Made by a program: the position numbers and the translations under genes. The notes beneath the pieces are model-generated. The model was given only the letters and a program-made list of their open reading frames with translations. It was not told the DNA's origin and ran no database searches. From CAIKBL01 sp964555355 (GTDB lineage: Bacteria; Pseudomonadota; Gammaproteobacteria; Ga0077536): DNA of 64,000 nt. The stretch covers positions 124,001-188,000 of the forward strand of contig CAZKRY010000009.1 of assembly GCA_964555355.1 (NCBI GenBank), in the 5' to 3' direction. Below are positions 1-8,195 of this stretch, piece after piece. Numbering within the stretch: position 1 is the first letter of the stretch; every line of letters begins with the position of its first letter.

Positions 1-120
1 CGTTGCAAACGACGAGCCACTGGCCTTTCGACACATTCGACAATGGCAGTAATACATCTTGTCTCCAGGGCCACTGACTTCGTAGGAGACTTTGCCGCAC
101 AAGCAGGAACCTTTAATCAT
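1..120 (-). CDS. GFA-family (DUF636 / CENP-V-like) zinc protein, 5' part only
   Basis: The gene reads leftward and leaves the window at base 1; only the first 40 residues are present, starting at the ATG at 118-120. The fragment begins MIKGSCLCGKVSYEV and continues with a CHCRMCRKASGSSFAT stretch. This is the zinc-binding cysteine signature (C-x-C ... C-x-C-x2-C) of the glutathione-dependent formaldehyde-activating (GFA) fold. Most members have no tested substrate, and the glutathione/formaldehyde role of the family name should not be assumed. An AGGAG lies about 14 bases before the ATG, slightly far for a ribosome site, but the N-terminal pattern fits the usual start. Confidence 0.85.
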   Translation of the reverse strand, partial: MIKGSCLCGKVSYEVSGPGDKMYYCHCRMCRKASGSSFAT

Positions 121-229
121 TTTGGGCTCGCATTCTCCTCGTTACTGATCACTGACGGTAATTGAGAGGTAACACCAAGTACTCAGTGGATTCGAAATTG
201 TGTTCCCGCAATAGGGCGCGGTAGCGACG

Positions 230-1177
230 CTAGGGCGCGATATGAAAACGAATCACAGCATCAAGGAGTGGGAGCTTCTCTACCTCGTATCGACGTTCAG
301 TACGCTCACCAACGCGCGTATAGGTACAGAGACCAAAGAACGCCGCGAATCGTTCAAGTGCACGAAGCGCATAGCAATGCGCGAGCGTATCCTCGGCGGT
401 TGCATACGTAGTCTCCGGCACCTCATCGAGCACTGCCGGAAATGCACGTATGAATTGCTCCGCATAGAACTCTGTCGGTAGCTTCTGCGAACCGTATCGT
501 GATAGAAGATATAGCGTATACAGGAATGATTGCTGGATGATGGATATCGGTGGATACCCATCTCCGTATCTCCAGTTGTATTGCTGGGTGAATGCGCGAA
601 GCAATCGAAGATACATTTCTCCCCGCGCATCAGAGTCAAGGAGTGACTGACACTCACGACTTAATACAAAGCACCTTTTGTGCTTACGTATGAGTCCCGC
701 ACGTTGTGCAACGAGTCGGGTGACGTGGAGATCGAAATAGTCTTCCTCGCGATTGATGCCCGCATACTTGGTTGCTTCTTTGTATCCGTCATCACCGAGC
801 ACATTACGTGTCACCGTACGACACACTTCACGGGGCAAATTACCTTTCGCGGTTGCTTTGTGACTGCCTGCGTTCAGCTGTGTCGCGAGTGCAAGAAACA
901 GCGACAGTATCGGAGCCTGTGGTGCTACGTCGAGATGTTCAGCCCACTTCGCCACATGCGGTGCGTCATACGGATGGTGGAGCACATGAAACATGTCCTC
1001 TGGTGAGAGGCCATGGAACTCGTCGAGTGGTGCTTGATTGCGTACCTGCGTGAAGCGCGCGATGAACGCCTGTGCGTCTTCGAGCGAATCGAACTGCTGC
1101 GCCGCGAGCGCTTCCCGGAGCGCAGCGTTTATATCCGACGGACTCTGATTTCGTGATTCGCCGGGGGGACGTGACAT
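230..1177 (-). CDS. Hypothetical protein, unknown family
   Basis: About 315 residues from an ATG at 1177. The open frame continues upstream to 1273 but that part is not protein-like. No signal peptide, membrane segment or catalytic motif is apparent. The N-terminal third is acidic and helical; the middle contains a lysine/arginine cluster (around LIRKHKRC), and the C-terminal half has aromatic helical segments (QQSFLYTLYLLSRYG). A GGTGGAGGT directly abuts the ATG, one base away, which is too close for an ideal ribosome site, so the start is uncertain. It sits between a GFA gene and a decayed ATPase in what looks like an accessory region. I do not recognise the family. Confidence 0.6.
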   Translation of the reverse strand: MSRPPGESRNQSPSDINAALREALAAQQFDSLEDAQAFIARFTQVRNQAPLDEFHGLSPEDMFHVLHHPYDAPHVAKWAEHLDVAPQAPILSLFLALATQLNAGSHKATAKGNLPREVCRTVTRNVLGDDGYKEATKYAGINREEDYFDLHVTRLVAQRAGLIRKHKRCFVLSRECQSLLDSDARGEMYLRLLRAFTQQYNWRYGDGYPPISIIQQSFLYTLYLLSRYGSQKLPTEFYAEQFIRAFPAVLDEVPETTYATAEDTLAHCYALRALERFAAFFGLCTYTRVGERTERRYEVEKLPLLDAVIRFHIAP

Positions 1178-1393
1178 ACCTCCACCGTACCGAGATTCGG
1201 TGTATCCGGCAATATGGTAGTTGCGGCCAATGGGGGCATTGCGAAAGCAGGGACAGCCCCAGGTTTGACGCACGCCATAGCCTCCACGCGGCGGCGACTA
1301 TGCCTGCGTTCAGCCTTAACCTGCCTAGTTCGAGCACGCCATGGGCGTTGCCCGCACGGCTGGCTTTCACCAATACCCGCCGAGACTCAACTC

Positions 1394-2564
1394 ATGATCC
1401 CTCGCCAGTTGCAATCTAAGCTTCGTGAGATGGCCGGCTACTATCCCGTCGTTAGGGTGACGGGGCCACGACAGTCCGGTAAAACCACGCTTTGTAGAAG
1501 CGTGTTTCCGTCCCATGCCTGTGTTTCGCTCGAAGCATTGGACGATCGGGAGTTTGCGAGAACGGATCCACGCGCGTTTATCGCCCGCTATTCCGCGGGT
1601 GTGATTGTTGACGAGATCTAACACGCGCCGAATCTACTGAGCTATTTGCAACGGGAGGTCGATGACCGCCCTACGCCTGGGCGTTTCATTCTAACTGGGT
1701 CACAACATTTCGGGCTCAGCGAGGTGATCGCGCAGTCGCTGGCTGGCCGCTGCGGAATATTGGTCTTGTTACCGCCTTCGTGGGATGAACTCAGTCGTTT
1801 TAAGAATGCCCCTGCCAATCCGTGGGATGCGCTTTGGCAAGGCAGTTATCCACGCATCTATGATCACAGCGCATCATGGGCTTGCGGACTATGTCGCCAT
1901 TTAATTTCAACGTGACGTGCGACAGGTCTTGAACGTTGGTGATCTCAACAGCTTTACTGCTTTCCTTAAACTCTGTGCCGGACGCACGGGACAAGAATTA
2001 AATCTCGCAAGCCTCGGTTCCGACGCTGGCGTCTCGCATAACACCGCGCGCGCGTGGTTCGCTATCCTTGAAAGTAGCTTCTTGGTGCTACGTGTTCCGG
2101 GTTGGTATCCGAATTTGCGCAAGCAATTGGTGAAGACGCCAAAACTTCATTTCCTTGATTCCGGGCTTGCTTGTCATTTATTGGGCATTCGCGAGTCCGC
2201 GCAACTTTTTAGCCATCCGTCGTGCGGCACGCTATTCGAAAATTGGGCGGTGGCGGAAATTTACAAAACCATGCTTCACGCCGGTGAGGTCCCAAGTTTT
2301 TACCACTATCGAGAATCGCGTGGGATTGAAGTTGATTTAATCATCGCGCGCGGTGATAAATTGCGCGTGATCGAAATTAAATCGTCGGCTACGGCGATTA
2401 ACGATCATTTCCGTAATTTGGTGCGCTTCAAGGAACGCTTGCATGACGCGAAAATCGAGCGGACTATCGACGCCGCGCTGGTCTATGCCGGTGATGAATC
2501 GTTGCAACGCACGGCAGGCCGACAGGCGCCGTGGCGCGAGGTGGGTTCGTTGGCATTGACGTAG
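1394..2564 (+). pseudogene. Decayed DUF4143-type AAA+ ATPase
   Basis: The pieces read MIPRQLQSKLREMAGYYPVV, then a Walker A loop (GPRQSGKT), Walker B (VIVDEI), sensor-like FILTGSQ, and a C-terminal half ending in an E-x-K segment (VDLIIARG...VIEIKSS). That is the architecture of COG1373 ATPases (AAA_14 plus DUF4143). It is broken in three places. A TAA at 1619-1621 follows VDEI where the family has a glutamine (CAA to TAA). A frameshift falls near 1872-1885. A second TAA at 1902-1904 sits in the motif corresponding to SYVATYLERDVRQ of the intact relative at 61967-63148. A 215-residue open frame remains from 1917, but it lacks the ATPase core. Family members are scattered in bacteria and mostly uncharacterised. 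Confidence 0.85.
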
Positions 2565-2610
2565 CCCACGCGGGAGCTTCTCAAGCTCGGTGAGAATTGC
2601 TCGAATGACA

Positions 2611-2652
2611 GGGCCACAATACTCAATTAGTCAAAATCGTAATGTATCCCTG
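2611..2652. repeat. Family C inverted repeat, degenerate copy 1
   Basis: It begins GGGCCACAATACTCAATT and ends near TATCCCT, matching the better copies at 6882-6923 and 7629-7669 with substitutions in both ends. It lies where the 3' end of the truncated GNAT gene should be, so insertion of this element probably destroyed that end. Confidence 0.55.
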
Positions 2653-2993
2653 TAATTTCCGATTGCCTCCTGAACAAGGCTATTGCCATGACATTACCCG
2701 CGATGAGCTTCTGTGACATAAATGTAGCCAAGTTCAGAGGTGAATTCTTGATGCCTCGGCGATACCCCGGCCTTTCGAAAAACCCCTCTCTTGTAGATCT
2801 CAAACGGATTCTTCAATGCTGCAACCGCAATCGGGCCGCTTTCCCCTGAAATCCATATTAGCGCTGCGGCTCTATTCGCTCCGCGCTCAATATCCTGCGC
2901 CTCGACTTCCTTTCCTTTGACGACGACTTCGACGAAAGCCCGAATTTCCGCCTCGCCATACTTTGGCCGCCGGACTATTACCTCGTTACCCAT
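2631..2993 (-). pseudogene. Truncated GNAT N-acetyltransferase
   Basis: From the ATG at 2993 the protein reads MGNEVIVRRPK and runs through ELGYIYVTEAHRG, the beta4 strand leading into the acetyl-CoA pyrophosphate-binding turn of GNAT enzymes. A TAA at 2694-2696 stops it there. Reading through in the same frame gives CHGNSLVQEAI, the expected helix after the R-G-x-x-G-x turn. Homology-like sequence then ends where the family C repeat begins, at about 2652, and the frame closes at 2631-2633. The simplest reading is one nonsense change plus loss of the 3' end. The ATG overlaps the end of the HSP90-like gene by 8 bases, so it was the last gene of that operon; a TTG at 3008 is an alternative start. 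The acceptor substrate is unknown. Confidence 0.7.
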
Positions 2994-5301
2994 CTGAACG
3001 CTGATCAATGTGAAGTATGTCGCACCTTACCTCGAAGCGCTTCTTCTCACTCTGCTCCGGTAAAAAGCTCGACTGTATTTGCAGAGGGATAGGAATGAAT
3101 ACGCGGTTCTTCATAACTATCGTGCAAGTTTCAAATGACCCGCCGCCCGGCTGGTTACTGATGACGTTTTGCGTTTGGAGGTCGTAGTAAAGCCCAAAAT
3201 CGCCGGAGTGATGTTCGAATATGAATAATGCCTTCTGGCCGCCCCAGATTACTGACGTTCGGTGCGGCTGCAAAAAGAAATCTCCTTTTTCTGCTTTGAT
3301 CCGATCAGTAATGGCAAGAAAGCAGCGATAACCTTTAAGCGGCTCTTCATTGTCAGCAATAGTCAAAACTTTCTTGTCCGTGCTCATATCGAGCCTTTGA
3401 ATGGGTGGTAGAGCTCCATTTGGTTCTGTGTGCTGAACTGTCGCCGCTTCATTTGAAACCACGTCCGGAACTACGTCTCGGATTGGCGCAGAGGCAGCGG
3501 CATCAACGAATTGGTAGCTACGAATGGCGACCTTATCTGCCCTCTGTGTCGCTTGCTGGAAAGTCAATTTCCCAGACAAGTAGTCTTCCCAAAGCGATGT
3601 CAGGCTCTCAAGATCGGTTGCCTCGTATTCAAAAATTTCCCGCGCGCGATGGATCGATTTTAGGAACGCTTCCGCTCCCTGTTTCGTCGCGCTGGGAACA
3701 AGACTGGAGACTTTCGGGAAGATCATATTGCGGACGAAATCCTTCGCCATATGCCCGAACGCAAGATACTCTCTGTCATACAATTCAAGAATGATCCTCA
3801 CTGTTGCGCCATCCGGATCAAGGAATATTTCTGCAGGCGGCTTTCCGTTCGTGACCAATACTGGAAGCCCCTGAGAGATTTTTCCGTATCTGATGTGCGC
3901 TTCAAGAAAGTAATCTTGAGACAAGATTGATGCCAGGCGAAACGCAAAACCTTTCTCCGCGCTCGTCGTCTCAGACTCCGGCTTTACCTTGAGCACCTTC
4001 GGATCATTCGAGATTTCTTCGATCTTGCAGAAGTTCCTCAAGTAATGAATTTCGCAGTCCCGGCGCGGGGAATTTTGAGAAAGCAGTATCATAGGCTTCT
4101 CTTCGGATGCCAGCTCTATGGTTGCCGGATCGTGTCCCAGATAAACGAGCATCGGCGCGTGCTGCGATCTGTCTTTTACTTCACCGAGCGACATATTGTC
4201 TCCCGGTTCAATTCGCACCCGAAGATTTGAGCAAAGATCATGGCGGCCTCTTTTATGCGCCCACCGGACAAAGTTTGCGTTTGAGTTGCTTTCAGGACGT
4301 GCTCCGATCCTCTCGGATGCGAACTCATCGACGCGCGTTACCAGCCTTTGAAGAAGCTGCAGGCTTTCAGTGACCAAGGCTTCTCTTCCCGCCGTGGGCG
4401 TCAAGAACATGAAATCAGCGACGCCGCCAAACTGGTAATAAGAAGAAACGCTCGCCGTCGCCAAGCCGAAACCGCTTCGGAACGTGCGAAGTGTGCCGAT
4501 GCCTTGACGCAACACCATATGGCCTTCAAGTTTGCTGGAGCCGGTCTCGATATTACGAAGCGTAATTTTCATTTCGCCGTTAATCGCGCCGGTCAGCTCA
4601 ATGTCAGCAGCGAAGCCGTCTCCAAGGTCAGCATGTTCGTTCACCGACCATGTTTTAACGAGTTCGGGCACAGAGCTGTCAATGGAACGGCCGCTCACTT
4701 TCGCTCCATTCACAAAAACGTCAATAGACAGGTAACAGACGAATTGCGTTATATATTCGACTGCGTCCGCAACGTTGATCGACTTGTCCGCCTGCATGGT
4801 CGCCGTGACGGTCGTACCCGGATTTCCAGTAGGTTCGCGCTGTTCAAACGTGATGCACTCTTCTGTAACGGAAAGCGTGGAGCGCGACGCGGCGCAGCGA
4901 GTCCGCTCCCGCGTGGCAAGGGTTTCAGTCTCGACCGTCAAACCTTCTGCAATTCCGAAGTTCGCCATTGCGCCGATGCCAAAGGTTCCGACGACGCCCG
5001 CCGCACGTGCCTCGTCGGTGTTCTTGCTGCTTGACCCTGCGCGCCAGAAGTGATTTCGCAGATCGGCACGCGACATACCCATACCGTTGTCCGTAACACA
5101 AACTTTCTTCGGCTCAATCGTGACCTCAATTCTGGCCTCGAATGGCTGCCCTGTATGCCGCCGCAAGAGTATGGCGTCATAGGCGTTCTGAACGTTCTCG
5201 CGCAGCAACGCCAAAGGGCTTGGGTAAATCTGGGCGGCAAGCGTCTCGATCAAACGGCTCATGTCCACCGTAAACGGAATTTTCTCTGATGTCTCGCTCA
5301 T
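2986..5301 (-). CDS. HSP90-like (GHKL) ATPase of a three-gene cassette
   Basis: 771 residues. The first 200 form a GHKL/HSP90 nucleotide-binding domain: N-box around residues 34-40 (RENVQNA), G1 box DNGMGM at 71-76, a lid containing FWRAGSSSKNTDEARAAG, and a G2 box GTFGIG at 105-110. The lid and GxxGxG arrangement resembles HtpG more than histidine kinases. The middle (about 200-560) resembles a kinase/HSP90-like transducer region. The last 120 residues are a beta-rich unit I cannot assign (motif FIFEHHSGDFGLYYD). It is longer than HtpG (about 625 aa) and lacks the HtpG C-terminus. It overlaps the upstream metallophosphoesterase by 4 bases (ATGA) and runs into the truncated GNAT gene, so the three form one translationally coupled unit. 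The product is cytoplasmic. A chaperone-like or defence role is inference. Confidence 0.8.
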   Translation of the reverse strand: MSETSEKIPFTVDMSRLIETLAAQIYPSPLALLRENVQNAYDAILLRRHTGQPFEARIEVTIEPKKVCVTDNGMGMSRADLRNHFWRAGSSSKNTDEARAAGVVGTFGIGAMANFGIAEGLTVETETLATRERTRCAASRSTLSVTEECITFEQREPTGNPGTTVTATMQADKSINVADAVEYITQFVCYLSIDVFVNGAKVSGRSIDSSVPELVKTWSVNEHADLGDGFAADIELTGAINGEMKITLRNIETGSSKLEGHMVLRQGIGTLRTFRSGFGLATASVSSYYQFGGVADFMFLTPTAGREALVTESLQLLQRLVTRVDEFASERIGARPESNSNANFVRWAHKRGRHDLCSNLRVRIEPGDNMSLGEVKDRSQHAPMLVYLGHDPATIELASEEKPMILLSQNSPRRDCEIHYLRNFCKIEEISNDPKVLKVKPESETTSAEKGFAFRLASILSQDYFLEAHIRYGKISQGLPVLVTNGKPPAEIFLDPDGATVRIILELYDREYLAFGHMAKDFVRNMIFPKVSSLVPSATKQGAEAFLKSIHRAREIFEYEATDLESLTSLWEDYLSGKLTFQQATQRADKVAIRSYQFVDAAASAPIRDVVPDVVSNEAATVQHTEPNGALPPIQRLDMSTDKKVLTIADNEEPLKGYRCFLAITDRIKAEKGDFFLQPHRTSVIWGGQKALFIFEHHSGDFGLYYDLQTQNVISNQPGGGSFETCTIVMKNRVFIPIPLQIQSSFLPEQSEKKRFEVRCDILHIDQRSDG

Positions 5302-6776
5302 TGCCTCATTCTCTCTTGTGCATTTAACCGGCCTCGCATGTCCGTCTCGATAGATGAGGGTAAATCCAGTTGCCTTGCGAAGCGGTCCAGCGCGTCATGC
5401 GCTTCGGGCAGCCTATCCAGCCTACTGAATGCATCTACCCGTTTAACCAGCTCGTCAATCGTCAACGGCGGATCGGCAATCTCCGTGATAGTTATCCAAT
5501 CCTGAGCGGCGACGGCGGCGTTGAGTATCAATTCGCGCTGGTAGCTGTCCGCAGGGAGCGGCAATTGCCGCAAAATCGGGACGGCCTTTCGCGGCTCGCC
5601 TGTTTTGGCCGCGAGTTCCGCCTCCTCGATGGCCTTTTGAATCCGCAGAGCGTCGGAGTTGATTACCGCCCCAGCCACATTCCGTGGCGGCGTCCAGTCG
5701 AGGTCCATGAAGCTCTTGCCACCGAAATCCGGCAACCGAGCGGGACAAAACAAATTCGCCACGCTCATATGCCGCACATGGAGGCGTGCGCTGCGGAAGT
5801 CTTTGGCAATTTCAAGAATGCTATATTGGCGATAGGTGCCGGTCGGCAGCTCCCTCTCGCCCGCGCAGAGAGAACCCGCGCTGGTAATCGCCATCTTCTC
5901 CTGATTGGAAAGCCAGACCTGCTCCCCAACCGCCTGCGCCTTGTGTTGATGGCCGTAGAGGCCAAGCCGGAAGCCGCGGCCGATCATGCCGCGCACGATA
6001 TCAATATCCATGTAGTCAGTTCGGTACGGAGCGCCTTCGACGCTGTGATGCCAGACCGCCATGCGTAAATCAAAAACATGGCCGGAATCATCCAGCCTCA
6101 AGTGGCTGCGGGAAACGGCGTCCCTGCGGATCAGGCCGTGATAGGCAAAGCAATCGTTGCCGTGGCATGAATTGAAGGCGGCTACACCGATTCGGTTGCC
6201 GCACAGGGAAAACAGGTTGGCGTCGGCGTTCGGTTTCACGTCCAGCAGACCGGAGACGCCCGCATAGAATCTTTCAAAGAAGGTCCAGAAGCCGGCCAAG
6301 CGGCGGTCGTATAGCGCGCGATCAGCGATGCGGTAAAGCTTCCGCGTTTTCCAGTCCCACCGGAACTCGGAATTTTCGGCGTTGAGCTCTGCCGCGAGGT
6401 TCTCAGGTATCCGGACTTCGTCCAACTCTTCAAAGGAGGCGAAAGCCGTATTCCAATCCACGTCATGATTTCCAGGGACCATCACCAAGCGTGATCTGTC
6501 GCCACCCAGAAACCGGCGCACCAGTTCGCCAAGAAATTCCTCGGCGGCGGCATACTGCTTGGCGAGTTCCGCTTCATAGTTCAGCGTTCCGAGCGGCACG
6601 CCTTGGATGATGTCGCCGCTGACAACGATGGCATCAGGCGCGCGAATCGCAGGGAATTCGTGCATGTAACTATCCCGGTCGCTGACCAAGGCTGAGATTA
6701 ACTCGTCATTCGAGATCGTATCTTGCGGCGAGCGGTGGAGGTCAGAGATATGCAGGATGCAAAAGGGCTTGGCCAC
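5298..6776 (-). CDS. Calcineurin-like metallophosphoesterase
   Basis: 492 residues from a GTG at 6776, with AGGGATAGGAC upstream as a plausible ribosome site. All metallophosphoesterase motifs are present: D-x-H (ISDLH, 10-14), GD (SGDIIQG, 53-59), GNHD (102-105), H (WHHS, 242-245) and G-H-x-H (GHQH, 275-278). These bind a two-metal centre that cleaves phosphomono- or diesters. Residues about 360-492 are helical with TPR-like spacing (AIEEAELAAKTGEPRKAVPIL; EAHDALDRFARQL), a likely protein-binding tail. It is the first gene of the cassette and overlaps the HSP90-like gene by ATGA. There is no signal peptide, so it acts in the cytoplasm. The substrate (nucleic acid, cyclic nucleotide or phosphoprotein) cannot be told from sequence. 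Confidence 0.85.
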   Translation of the reverse strand: MAKPFCILHISDLHRSPQDTISNDELISALVSDRDSYMHEFPAIRAPDAIVVSGDIIQGVPLGTLNYEAELAKQYAAAEEFLGELVRRFLGGDRSRLVMVPGNHDVDWNTAFASFEELDEVRIPENLAAELNAENSEFRWDWKTRKLYRIADRALYDRRLAGFWTFFERFYAGVSGLLDVKPNADANLFSLCGNRIGVAAFNSCHGNDCFAYHGLIRRDAVSRSHLRLDDSGHVFDLRMAVWHHSVEGAPYRTDYMDIDIVRGMIGRGFRLGLYGHQHKAQAVGEQVWLSNQEKMAITSAGSLCAGERELPTGTYRQYSILEIAKDFRSARLHVRHMSVANLFCPARLPDFGGKSFMDLDWTPPRNVAGAVINSDALRIQKAIEEAELAAKTGEPRKAVPILRQLPLPADSYQRELILNAAVAAQDWITITEIADPPLTIDELVKRVDAFSRLDRLPEAHDALDRFARQLDLPSSIETDMRGRLNAQERMRQ

Positions 6777-6881
6777 GTCCTATCCCTCTGCGCCAATCCG
6801 CGCCGCAACCGAACCATCGTCTATGGGTTTACGAACCATCAAGCGCCCCTGATCCTTAGTGTTGTAGCCGCGCTGAATTAC

Positions 6882-6923
6882 GGGGACACAAAACTAAATT
6901 CACGAATTAGGTATTGTGTCCCC
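6882..6923. repeat. Family C inverted repeat, copy 2 (best preserved)
   Basis: GGGGACACAA at the left and TTGTGTCCCC at the right are exact reverse complements, 10 bases each, around an AT-rich centre (AACTAAATTC / ACGAATTAGG). Further GTCCCC-type fragments follow to about 7020. The element lies upstream of the metallophosphoesterase, in a 250-base stretch with no gene. It resembles small non-autonomous or REP-type elements that carry GGGACA ends. Confidence 0.75.
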
Positions 6924-7027
6924 ATAATTCCCGTTCACAAAAAAATACTGACACTCTCGCCGGGACATTTTATTTGTAGCCTGTCCCCGAATACTCGCTA
7001 TTTGTTGCCCGCCCCCAAAAACAATCT

Positions 7028-7486
7028 CTACATTGGATAATTTTTCTCAAGTATCTGCCAAGTGCTAATGTCGATTGTGTACACCGCAACGGCATTTCTC
7101 ATTTCAACGCCTGGCGGCACGCGATGTGTTATTTGAACAAAGATTTGATTGTCGCTGAGCTTTCTTACTTCGAGGTTGTATCCCTTAAACGTGCAACATT
7201 GCTCAATCGCCTGGGGCGTTTTGAGCGATGGGTCGTCACCATCGAGGTACCATTTCACAAGTACTTCAAATTTTTTCTCGAAATCATGGACGGCAATCGC
7301 AATTGCTTTTGCAAGTTCCCCGCTTACTAATACGCCCATCTCGTTAGTGGACTCGAGCGCGATTTCTTCGTCGCCGTGCGAAGCCGACGCGAAAAAAAGC
7401 AATGTTAGCCAAAGGATAAGTGTCAATCGTCCGTCTTTTCGCGCGTCGCAAGCTGCGCCGAATGTATTTCCCATATTCACTTCCAT
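7028..7486 (-). CDS. Secreted hypothetical protein
   Basis: About 152 residues. An export signal is clear: a basic stretch (DARKDGR), a hydrophobic core (LTLILWLTLLFFASA) and a likely cleavage after ASASHG-D. The hydrophobic core starts some 20 residues in, so a start at the second methionine (MGNTFGA) or later is possible. The mature part is small and mixed alpha/beta, with a CC pair (EQCCTF) and the ending STWQILEKNYP. It lies alone between two family C repeats, which suggests it came in with, or was trapped by, those elements. No family recognised. Confidence 0.6.
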   Translation of the reverse strand: MEVNMGNTFGAACDARKDGRLTLILWLTLLFFASASHGDEEIALESTNEMGVLVSGELAKAIAIAVHDFEKKFEVLVKWYLDGDDPSLKTPQAIEQCCTFKGYNLEVRKLSDNQIFVQITHRVPPGVEMRNAVAVYTIDISTWQILEKNYPM

Positions 7487-7628
7487 CTACCGATACTCAC
7501 GCCTGTTTGGATGCCCGATTGGCCGTTGTTAAGTCCGCTGCTGTAAAACCGTATGTCGCCACGATGTTCAATAAGTACTTCACCTTGATACCCCGGGTAC
7601 GATTGCGAAAACCCATTGGAACAACTAC

Positions 7629-7669
7629 GGGGACACAATACTCAATTGGTGAGTTTCTTATTGCGTCCC
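7629..7669. repeat. Family C inverted repeat, copy 3
   Basis: It starts GGGGACACAATACTCAATT and ends ATTGCGTCCC, an imperfect inverted repeat of the same type as 6882-6923. It lies just downstream of hicA. Confidence 0.65.
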
Positions 7670-7699
7670 GCGCGAGTTCCTCAAGTGCTCGAAAGCTCG

Positions 7700-7912
7700 C
7701 TACAAGTCATTGGGCGTTAGCCCAGTATGCTTGGCGATTCGAGCCAACATCTTCGGGCCGATTTCATCGGTGTCGTGAAAAGCGAATACAAACTTCGGCC
7801 AGGCTTCGCGTTCCATCGTTCGGTGTGATCCAGATTGACGTACCGTGCGCCAACCGATCTTATGTAACGCCGAAAGTACTCGGCTGGCCTTCGATGAAGG
7901 CCAAGAGCTCAC
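7700..7912 (-). CDS. hicA: HicA-family mRNA interferase toxin
   Basis: 70 residues from a GTG at 7912 that overlaps the hicB stop by 4 bases (GTGA). It shows the HicA pattern: SSKASRVLSALHKIGW, then GSHR with the catalytic histidine, then a basic strand, FAFHDTDEIGP, and a C-terminal helix (LARIAKHTGLTPNDL). HicA enzymes have a double-stranded-RNA-binding-like fold and cleave mRNA when not bound by HicB. Translational coupling to the antitoxin keeps the ratio in favour of HicB. Confidence 0.85.
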   Translation of the reverse strand: MSSWPSSKASRVLSALHKIGWRTVRQSGSHRTMEREAWPKFVFAFHDTDEIGPKMLARIAKHTGLTPNDL

Positions 7913-8112
7913 GCCGGAAGAGAAATGCTGATAGCGTGCGGACCGTTCTCCTGATGTTCGAGCCGCTCGGCTAATACTCGCAACGCAAGTATTTCCGCAC
8001 GCGTCATCGCTTCATCGCGGCTCGCGCCATAAGCGAGAACTCCGGGGAGCTCGGGAACCTCGGCGAGCCACCGCCCGTCGTCTTCAAGTTCGCACTCCAG
8101 ACTAAACATCAT
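7909..8112 (-). CDS. hicB: HicB-family antitoxin (minimal form)
   Basis: 67 residues with AGAGGAAG before the first of two adjacent ATG codons. The fold is the partial RNase H-like HicB core: a strand FSLECELEDDGRWLAEVPELPG, then GVLAYGASRDEAMTRAEILALRVLAERLE. Many HicB proteins carry a C-terminal helix-turn-helix or ribbon-helix-helix for autorepression. This one ends soon after the core, so transcriptional control may be weak or done by another protein. The order is antitoxin first. Confidence 0.85.
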   Translation of the reverse strand: MMFSLECELEDDGRWLAEVPELPGVLAYGASRDEAMTRAEILALRVLAERLEHQENGPHAISISLPA

Positions 8113-8195
8113 GACTGCTTCCTCTTACTGGGCCTTGCAGATTCTACACCGCGTCAAAGTAGGCGCGCAGCGACCGAGGTGAAGCGCGCGTCCAC

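Noticed and set aside
966..1373. 135-codon minus-strand frame
   Set aside because: It overlaps the start of the unknown gene in another frame and has no recognisable sequence.
4348..5034. 228-codon open frame on the + strand opposite the HSP90-like gene
   Set aside because: It is a shadow of the minus-strand gene: the minus frame has clear GHKL motifs and the plus frame has no domain-like sequence or ribosome site.
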